Below are positions 1 through 5,476 of a stretch of 9,117 nucleotides of DNA, piece after piece (positions within the stretch are counted from its first letter, which is position 1; every line of letters begins with the position of its first letter). The notes beneath the pieces were generated by a model. That model was not told where the DNA came from. It did not search any database and worked only from the letters and a program-made list of their open reading frames with translations. The DNA is from Candidatus Cloacimonadota bacterium (GTDB lineage Bacteria > Cloacimonadota > Cloacimonadia > JGIOTU-2), in the NCBI GenBank assembly GCA_014384665.1, contig JACNFI010000439.1:1-9117 (forward strand). The letters run 5' to 3'. The position numbers were made by a program, and so were the translations under genes.

Positions 1-5
1 AGACT

Positions 6-965
6 ATGAAAAAAATAAACATATTTTTATGTCTTCTATTTATTATTATTGTTCAATGCTCCCGGAGCAATAAATACCAAGAATTGCATTCTATTGTAGA
101 AGTTGACAATCAAATAACTGATGAGTTTTCAACATCTCAATTCACCCCGTTAGATAATTTGCCTAACTTAGTAAGTTTCACCACTACACAATTGAACCTT
201 GCTAAGAGAGAAAATATTTCATTAAGTTTACTATCTAACGGGGTAAATCTAAATGATACTTACTTTCCTAAATGGTTTTTACAAATGCCTTATGAACAAG
301 ATGTATATTTTGCAATAGGTGCTGCTCAATATACAAAAAATGATACTCTTTATAAACATTCTGCTAAAGAGATGGCAACTGTAACTATTTCCAGATTGAT
401 AGGATCTTATGTAGTAATAAAACAAGGCAAATCAAGATATGAGGATGATGTTGATTATCAAGAAAAAAATATTGGCTTTTCAGTTTGTGTGTCTGCTTAT
501 CCAGATACAATGAAGTATATTTTCAAAAATATCTCCTTACTCCATAGTTTCAGTTTTGATAATCATTTTTATGGTCTATACTGCTGTCCCCAAAGCCCAG
601 TTGATATAGATTCAACAAAAATTAAATTTGACAATAAAATTCCAAATTGGTATAAAGATGTTGATGAATTTAATGAAACTTACTATATTGCATACGGAAA
701 AGGAAGAGCATTAAATCCTGCAGATGCCTGGCTAAATGCTCGTGATAATGCTATGTATAGATTATCACAAATATCAGAAATAAAAGTAGAAACAGGTTTG
801 AAAGATAAGCGTAAGGATAGTAGCTCTGCAATAAAAAATGCAATATTTTTAGAATCTTTAAAATTAATTAAAAATTCACAAATTCTTAAAAATGCTATAA
901 TAAAAAGGTATGAAAAGGGAGATTATTACTATACTGCTTTTATTATGATGAGATGTGAGAGATAA
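6..965 (+). CDS. Exported protein with two LPP20-like modules, possible lipoprotein
   Basis: This 319-residue protein begins MKK followed by a hydrophobic stretch to about residue 17 and then Cys18 (IIIVQC), so it is exported and could be lipidated. Gln at -1 is atypical for a lipobox, so lipidation is uncertain. Two segments share an LPP20-like pattern. The first starts at PKW (88-90), then VYFAIGAA at 100-107 and an Ala-containing helix. The second starts at IPNWY (212-216), then YYIAYGKG at 226-233 and NPADAWLNARDNA at 237-249. LPP20-family domains occur in outer-membrane and periplasmic proteins such as H. pylori LPP20 and Vibrio FlgP. Residues 20-85 look like a linker. A Cys pair (193-194) sits between the modules. 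The start is chosen for its signal peptide; only five bases lie upstream, so no ribosome site can be seen. The next gene follows after 58 bp. Export is well supported; the specific role is unknown. Confidence 0.72.
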   Translation: MKKINIFLCLLFIIIVQCSRSNKYQELHSIVEVDNQITDEFSTSQFTPLDNLPNLVSFTTTQLNLAKRENISLSLLSNGVNLNDTYFPKWFLQMPYEQDVYFAIGAAQYTKNDTLYKHSAKEMATVTISRLIGSYVVIKQGKSRYEDDVDYQEKNIGFSVCVSAYPDTMKYIFKNISLLHSFSFDNHFYGLYCCPQSPVDIDSTKIKFDNKIPNWYKDVDEFNETYYIAYGKGRALNPADAWLNARDNAMYRLSQISEIKVETGLKDKRKDSSSAIKNAIFLESLKLIKNSQILKNAIIKRYEKGDYYYTAFIMMRCER

Positions 966-1010
966 AACATTTGTGGTAATTATAATATTCAATTATTCAA
1001 TAAAATTCTA

Positions 1011-1016
1011 AGGAGG
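1011..1016 (+). promoter_or_regulatory. Shine-Dalgarno site of the MltC-like gene
   Basis: A full AGGAGG lies 7 bases before the ATG at 1024. This fixes the start of the transglycosylase gene and shows that the host uses classical Shine-Dalgarno initiation at least here, which is uncommon in typical Bacteroidota. Confidence 0.85.
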
Positions 1017-1023
1017 AAAAAAA

Positions 1024-2136
1024 ATGAAAAAATACTTAATTATTCTGCTGGTTATATTTATTTCTAGTGCCCTCATTGCTCAAACAGACGAAGACGAATT
1101 TGAGAAATATAAGCAACAACAGCAACAAGAATTTGAAAACTACAAAATGATGCAGGATTCTCTATTCATTCAGTATAAAGACCAAATTGAAAAGGAATGG
1201 AATGAATTTGTAGAATCCACAAAAAAGGAATGGGTAACTTATTCACCAGATTTCAAAGGAAGAAGTCAGGTCAATTTTGAAAAAGGTACTGTAAAAGTAG
1301 AAGCAGTAATAGAAAAGGATGTTCCAAAAAGTGAAGAAAAAGCAAAAGAAATAGTCAAAGAACAATTTAACAAAATTCTCAAAGAGAAAGATGAAACTGA
1401 TAATCCTATACTAAAAGGCCAAATTAAGATTAAAGATATTGGAGTTGTTAATGAAAAAAACATTGATAATGCTATAGAAAAAGTTATTGAAAAAGGCAAA
1501 ATCTCAATAATAAAGGGAAAAGACAAAAAAGAGAGAACTCATTTTACTATTGTATTAGATTTGATACCAAATCATATACAGGTAAGAATTAATAAATACA
1601 AACCATACATAGAAAAACAATGTGAGAAATTTAAAATTGACCCACCTATTGCCCTTGCAATTATTCATACCGAATCTTTTTACAATCCTCGTGCATATAA
1701 CAGACATGGTAATGCTTATGGCATGATGCAGATTGTACCTAAATATGCAGGTTCTACGATGAATTATGTATTGTATAAGAAAAGAGGAAAACCATCTTCA
1801 TCTGTATTATATAATCCAGAAAATAACCTGGAAATGGGTATTGGTTATATGCGCTGGTTAGCAGATAATAAATGGTCTGAAGTAAAAAATAAAACCAACC
1901 AATATTATTGTATTATTTGTAGTTATAATGGTGGACCTGGAAGTGTGTATAAAGCAATGACTGGCAAATTAAAGAAAATCAGCAATGCGGAATGGGATAA
2001 AATGATTTCTGATTTGAATACAATGGACAGTAAAAAGCTCTACAACAAACTTCATAAAGATATTCCCTGGAAAGAAACCAGAAACTATATTAAACTTGTT
2101 ACTGAGAGGATGGATAAATATTATAAGGAAATTTGA
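1024..2136 (+). CDS. mltC: MltC-type lytic murein transglycosylase
   Basis: This 370-residue enzyme should cleave the MurNAc-GlcNAc bond of peptidoglycan in the periplasm, forming 1,6-anhydro-MurNAc ends. Residues 1-19 are a signal peptide with probable cleavage at LIA|Q. Residues 22-75 are helical, rich in Gln, Lys and Glu. Residues 79-180 (GRSQVNFEKGTVKVEA at 79-94) match the N-terminal DUF3393 domain of MltC. Residues 190-320 are the SLT catalytic domain: the catalytic Glu is Glu217 in IIHTESFYNP, AYGMMQIVP is at 231-239, and SYNGGPG is at 300-306. The C-terminus contains the usual PWKETRNYI segment (348-355). Length and domain order match E. coli MltC (about 360 residues), but that protein is an outer-membrane lipoprotein, whereas no Cys follows this signal peptide. 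The gene sits between two LPP20-type genes and carries its own strong ribosome site. The gene symbol reflects family membership, not proven orthology. Confidence 0.9.
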   Translation: MKKYLIILLVIFISSALIAQTDEDEFEKYKQQQQQEFENYKMMQDSLFIQYKDQIEKEWNEFVESTKKEWVTYSPDFKGRSQVNFEKGTVKVEAVIEKDVPKSEEKAKEIVKEQFNKILKEKDETDNPILKGQIKIKDIGVVNEKNIDNAIEKVIEKGKISIIKGKDKKERTHFTIVLDLIPNHIQVRINKYKPYIEKQCEKFKIDPPIALAIIHTESFYNPRAYNRHGNAYGMMQIVPKYAGSTMNYVLYKKRGKPSSSVLYNPENNLEMGIGYMRWLADNKWSEVKNKTNQYYCIICSYNGGPGSVYKAMTGKLKKISNAEWDKMISDLNTMDSKKLYNKLHKDIPWKETRNYIKLVTERMDKYYKEI

Positions 2137-2138
2137 GA

Positions 2139-2340
2139 TTTAATCCCCTCTTGAGAGAGGTGGACTCCGATGATAATCGGAGGACGGCTTGCCTTCGCGT
2201 AGCTTCAGCGAAGCAAGGGTTGTGTAATAACGCAAATGTCCTCATTTGCGACTCAATTGAGGATTCCGATTCCCGCCTGCCATAGCCTCGCCTGCCAAAG
2301 AACATGAGCACCGAGCAAGTGTGGGGCGGGTAGGTATCGG
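2139..2340. repeat. GC-rich composite palindromic repeat region
   Basis: This stretch begins three bases after the MltC-like stop codon. By hand count 108 of the 200 bases at 2141-2340 are G or C, far above the flanking AT-rich genes. It is packed with inverted repeats: CCTCT/AGAGG (2147-2151 with 2156-2160); CTCCGAT/ATCGGAG (2165-2171 with 2176-2182, 4-base loop); CTTCGC/GCGAAG (2193-2198 with 2208-2213, extendable past one bulged C); CGCAAATG/CATTTGCG (2231-2238 with 2243-2250, 4-base loop); palindrome CTCAATTGAG (2252-2261); and an outer pair CCGAT plus CCCGCC (2266-2277) matched by GGCGGG plus ATCGG (2325-2340). CGCCTGCCA occurs twice (2274-2282, 2289-2297). It resembles dispersed intergenic palindromic repeats of FCB-group genomes. 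It may end or stabilise the upstream transcript. No credible gene lies within it. Confidence 0.75.
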
Positions 2341-2366
2341 AAAGTTACAAATTGCTGAAAATGAGT

Positions 2367-2380
2367 GAAGCCACAGCTTC
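2367..2380. repeat. Short hairpin after the palindromic patchwork
   Basis: GAAGC (2367-2371) and GCTTC (2376-2380) are separated by a four-base loop, and one further T-A pair can be added outside. The hairpin is short and has no T-tract, so it is probably the tail of the repeat region rather than a terminator. Confidence 0.4.
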
Positions 2381-2411
2381 AAAAGAAGAAATTAATATTA
2401 TAATACTAACT

Positions 2412-2446
2412 AATCTCTTGACACCTTAATATATTATTAAGAGATT
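2412..2446. promoter_or_regulatory. Two overlapping inverted repeats before the LPP20/barrel gene
   Basis: AATCTCTT (2412-2419) pairs perfectly with AAGAGATT (2439-2446). Nested inside, CTTAAT (2425-2430) pairs with ATTAAG (2436-2441). The arms share bases 2439-2441, so both hairpins cannot be fully formed at once. The outer right arm contains AAGAG, the only purine-rich candidate ribosome-binding sequence before the ATG at 2455. Alternative folding could therefore expose or hide the ribosome site. A dyad operator for a DNA-binding protein is an equally possible reading. The geometry is seen directly; the function is inference. Confidence 0.45.
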
Positions 2447-2454
2447 GATAAGTA

Positions 2455-3714
2455 ATGAAATCAAAATATTTGATCTTGCTATTTTTATTTTTGTTTTTTA
2501 CTAATACTTTTTCACAAGAACAAATACAAATACCAGAATGGGTGCAAAGATATCAGAAAGGTAAGCCCATTAAAAATGCTTCTGAATATTATTTTGGAAT
2601 TGGGGTCTCTAACAAATCAAAATCAGATGCAGATACGAAAGCAAGAGAAGAATTTGCGAAAAATATTGAGATCCAGGTTAAATGTATTCAAAAAGATATG
2701 TTACAAGAAAAAAATGGAAGAGTTTGGGAAAATTTTGTTTCTATATTAGAAATAGTAACCGATGTAAACTTGCTTGGAATTAATATTACAGAGAAATTTC
2801 AAAACCCGAAAACAGGAGAATTTTATAGCATTATTCAAGTACAAAAAGATGAATATAATAAAATCGTTTATGATGAACTTACCAGAAAATTAGAAAAAAC
2901 AATATATGAAAGTAAAATTGAAGAAGCAAAGGAACAGGAAGGGCTCCGCAAAGTTCAAGCTGAATTTAAACTATGGTTACAGAAGGAAAAGGATAAAACA
3001 GAACGCAAAATACAGAAATTCCAGTTAAAGCAGAAAAAGAAACAAGAGATGAAAAAAATGATTAATCAATTCAAAAATGAATATGGTGATTTTATTAAAT
3101 CCAAACCTCCTGAAAGAGTAATATCTTTTTGGAATGCTGAACTTCCAATTAAGAATAACAAAGCATCACTTGAATTAGGAATGAATCCTTTTTCAATACA
3201 TTCATTATATTATGCTCACAAATTTTGGAAATTGGAACTGTCAAGCTATTCTGAATTCAATAAAAATAAATTTGATAAGCAGGATATCTTACTGAAATAT
3301 CAAGTGCTGCCAAATTCAGGTGCTTTTTATAAAACAACTGTTTCTTTAGGTTTTATTGTTTATGATAATGAAATTTCTGATAAGAATTCAAAAGATATAA
3401 AAGTAAAATATACACCATTTATAACTGGCAATATTACTTTACCTAATTTACATTTTTCATATATTTCTTTGTATGGTGATATAAGAAAATATTCAATCGG
3501 TATCGTAAGCTACGCATTATATGGACATTTGAATGATAAACTGAGTGTGCTTTTAGAACTTGATTATATACCTGATAAAGACCACAGAAATAGATTTAAT
3601 GATTCTTTCTTAATACAGCCAGGAATAAGATTTAAAACAGCAAAAAATGTATATTCTACTCTTGCCTATAAAAATAATGAGATGGTTACTTTGTCGGTGG
3701 ATTTAACATTTTAA
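2455..3714 (+). CDS. LPP20-like domain, coiled coil and C-terminal beta-barrel protein
   Basis: This 419-residue protein appears to be an outer-membrane protein with a periplasmic front end. Residues 1-20 are a signal peptide, probably cut TFS|Q. Residues 26-137 resemble an LPP20 module: IPEWV (26-30), YYFGIGVS (45-52), then an Ala-containing helix (DADTKAREEFAKN at 58-70). Residues 138-212 are almost all Lys, Glu, Gln and hydrophobics and should form a long charged coiled coil. Residues 220-419 alternate polar and hydrophobic residues in short segments with Asn, Asp and Lys turns, ending LSVDLTF. A terminal Phe after an alternating strand is the classical outer-membrane beta-barrel signature. 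The ATG at 2455 gives an immediate signal peptide, but its ribosome site is weak and lies in an inverted repeat. I do not recognise a named family for the whole protein. Confidence 0.75.
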   Translation: MKSKYLILLFLFLFFTNTFSQEQIQIPEWVQRYQKGKPIKNASEYYFGIGVSNKSKSDADTKAREEFAKNIEIQVKCIQKDMLQEKNGRVWENFVSILEIVTDVNLLGINITEKFQNPKTGEFYSIIQVQKDEYNKIVYDELTRKLEKTIYESKIEEAKEQEGLRKVQAEFKLWLQKEKDKTERKIQKFQLKQKKKQEMKKMINQFKNEYGDFIKSKPPERVISFWNAELPIKNNKASLELGMNPFSIHSLYYAHKFWKLELSSYSEFNKNKFDKQDILLKYQVLPNSGAFYKTTVSLGFIVYDNEISDKNSKDIKVKYTPFITGNITLPNLHFSYISLYGDIRKYSIGIVSYALYGHLNDKLSVLLELDYIPDKDHRNRFNDSFLIQPGIRFKTAKNVYSTLAYKNNEMVTLSVDLTF

Positions 3715-3768
3715 TTATTAAGTTGTATACTTTGTATGGAAGGTGTAAACTAAATAATTAATAACTAT

Positions 3769-3900
3769 ATGAGTTCTGCAAAACAGGGTAAATTTACCTA
3801 ACTTGTCATTCCCGTGAAAACGGGAATCCAATTAAATAAAGAATTTTGGATTCCGCATCAAGTAGGGAATGACAAGAAAAGGGTATTTTGCATAACTCAT
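3769..3900. mobile_element. MITE-like nested inverted-repeat element, about 132 bp
   Basis: The ends ATGAGTTCTGCAAAA (3769-3783) and TTTTGCATAACTCAT (3886-3900) are inverted repeats matching at 14 of 15 bases. Inside lie a perfect 12-base pair, CTTGTCATTCCC (3802-3813) with GGGAATGACAAG (3865-3876), and a perfect 9-base pair, GGAATCCAA (3823-3831) with TTGGATTCC (3846-3854). The left arm alone also forms an 8-bp stem, ATTCCCGT/ACGGGAAT (3808-3815 with 3820-3827), closed by a GAAA loop. This fits the ATTCCC-N8-GGGAAT pattern of Neisseria dRS3 repeats and many similar dispersed elements. The left arm has about 11 extra bases that create the palindrome GGTAAATTTACC (3787-3798). There is no coding capacity, so it would depend on a transposase elsewhere. 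No clear target duplication was found. Its right end is 25 bp from the next start codon. Confidence 0.75.
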
Positions 3901-3925
3901 CTCTAATAAGAAAAGAGCAAAGACT

Positions 3926-5458
3926 ATGAAAAAAAATTACTTTATAATCACATTATTTTTCATTCTAATTTATACAATGAGTTATGCTATTCCCAATTGG
4001 TATACAGACAACTATGCAGACCAATTCCCTTCCTATTTCATTGGAAAAGGTTATGCAAAAATTGAAAATAAAAACGAAGCAGAAGCAGAAAAACAAGCAA
4101 AAGACCAGGCTTTGCGTGATGCTTCCACAACTATTTCCTGCACAGTATCAGGTGAAACTATCAGTCATTCCGAAGAAGAAGGTCTGGGAAAAGAAACAAA
4201 AGCATCAGAATTTTTCCTGAGTGAGACCAAAGTAAAAACCGACCTAAAAGTGATGAATTATAAAGTCCTGAAAAGTGAAAAAGACAAAAATATGATGTAT
4301 GTGATGATTGGCATACCGTTTGAAGATTTACGAAAATCCTATAAGTATAAAATTGAAAATGCTGTTCAGAACATTGCAAATGAATTCAATATTGCAGAAG
4401 ATTTATTTTCTTCTAATCCTAAACAAGCGATCAGGAAATATGAATCGTGTATAAAGAAACTCCAGGATATCACTGAAAATATGAATATCTACCTTTTCCT
4501 CAATAAATGGTATAACGACCTTTCTTCAAAATTAGATGAACTTCCATCAAAATCCCAGATTGAAACAAAGCTCACAACCTTATCTGGAACTACTCCAAAA
4601 ACATCAATTGAATTAGCAACAGAATTACTTGCTCCTCTTCTTAAAAATTTAGAGAAACAAGCTTCTTTTGTGATTTATCCTATGGAGTTTGAAAATACCG
4701 GCTTCGTCTCTGAATTTGGCAATAACTTTAGCGAATTACTTTCAAATGTAATAACCTCGCAAACAGGCTGGCAAAGGTTTACAATTAAAAATTGGAAAGT
4801 AGCTGATTACATCATACGAGGAAAAATCTTAGAATCTGATAATGGTATGTATCTAATTCTGAATGTAAAAGATTTACAAAATGGAACTGAGGATTCTAAT
4901 CAATTGTTTGTGAATACAATTACCTGTGAAACTATTGGTTGGGAAAAGATTCGTCCGGAAAATCTTAAACAGGCATTGCAAAACAAACTTGCCTTATACA
5001 ATGCAATCCAGACTGATAATCGCTTAAAGGTTGATATGCAAACTGATAAAATGTCCGATGGACCTGTTGTTTATTATTATGGTGATGAACCCAAAATTTT
5101 AGTAAGAGCCAATAAATCCTGCTATATTCGTTTGATGTATATCTTTTCTGATAATACAAAAACCCTGTTGATTGATAATTATCACATTGCTACTGACCAG
5201 ACAAATCAATGGATTCAGCTTCCACTTGATCTGGAAGTATGTGAACCAAGCGGTGTAGAACAGATGCTTGTGCAGGCTTCCACTGAAATAATGCCCTCTC
5301 TAAATGTAAAAAGAATTAACTTAGGTGATGATAGTTATATTTATATTATTGAAACAAATATTGACAACCAAATTGCAAAAACCAGAGGATTAAAAATTAA
5401 AAATCCAAAAAAAGAAATAACCGAACGCAGTTACCAATGGACTGTGTTTGAGAAATAA
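3926..5458 (+). CDS. LPP20-like / FlgO-CsgG-like / DUF4384 exported protein
   Basis: This 510-residue protein has a signal peptide (1-21, SYA|I) and probably acts in the periplasm or at the outer membrane. Residues 22-140 are an LPP20-like module: IPNWY (22-26), YFIGKGYA (37-44), then an Ala-rich helix (EAEAEKQAKDQALRDA, 51-66). Residues 141-245 are mainly helical. Residues 248-325 resemble the FlgO/LpoB/CsgG-type fold: FVIYPMEF, then FSELLSNVIT, then ADYIIRGKI and LILNVKDLQNG. Residues about 368-452 match DUF4384: GDEPKILVRANKSCYIRLMYI (386-406), TLLIDN, a Leu-Pro pair at 432-433, then PSGVEQMLVQAS (441-452). DUF4384 domains often accompany envelope or caspase-like proteins, and their exact role is unknown. 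The ribosome site is weak (AAGAG, 3913-3917). The five bases AGACT before the ATG also precede gene one. The next gene starts 18 bp downstream, so the two are probably co-transcribed. Confidence 0.8.
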   Translation: MKKNYFIITLFFILIYTMSYAIPNWYTDNYADQFPSYFIGKGYAKIENKNEAEAEKQAKDQALRDASTTISCTVSGETISHSEEEGLGKETKASEFFLSETKVKTDLKVMNYKVLKSEKDKNMMYVMIGIPFEDLRKSYKYKIENAVQNIANEFNIAEDLFSSNPKQAIRKYESCIKKLQDITENMNIYLFLNKWYNDLSSKLDELPSKSQIETKLTTLSGTTPKTSIELATELLAPLLKNLEKQASFVIYPMEFENTGFVSEFGNNFSELLSNVITSQTGWQRFTIKNWKVADYIIRGKILESDNGMYLILNVKDLQNGTEDSNQLFVNTITCETIGWEKIRPENLKQALQNKLALYNAIQTDNRLKVDMQTDKMSDGPVVYYYGDEPKILVRANKSCYIRLMYIFSDNTKTLLIDNYHIATDQTNQWIQLPLDLEVCEPSGVEQMLVQASTEIMPSLNVKRINLGDDSYIYIIETNIDNQIAKTRGLKIKNPKKEITERSYQWTVFEK

Positions 5459-5465
5459 AAAAATA

Positions 5466-5471
5466 AAGGAG
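5466..5471 (+). promoter_or_regulatory. Shine-Dalgarno site of the LamG-like gene
   Basis: AAGGAG lies 5 bases before the ATG at 5477, within the 18-bp gap after the DUF4384 gene. This supports the chosen start and translation from a shared transcript. Confidence 0.8.
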
Positions 5472-5476
5472 CAACA

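Noticed and set aside
981..986. Perfect TATAAT upstream of the MltC-like gene
   Set aside because: No acceptable -35 box lies 16-18 bp upstream, and TATAAT occurs often by chance in DNA this AT-rich.
2099..2311. Minus-strand open frame of 70 codons over the palindromic repeat region
   Set aside because: It overlaps the end of the MltC-like gene and consists of repeat sequence, with Arg- and Ser-rich low-complexity translation and no ribosome site. Frames like this arise from GC-rich repeats.
2418..2423. TTGACA as a -35 box for the LPP20/barrel gene
   Set aside because: No -10-like hexamer follows at 16-18 bp (the bases there read GAGATT), and the motif is part of an inverted repeat arm.
3984..4220. 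Second plus-strand frame inside the DUF4384 gene
   Set aside because: The main frame there encodes the signal-proximal LPP20-like module. The alternative is Lys/Gln-rich out-of-frame reading of the Ala-rich helix.
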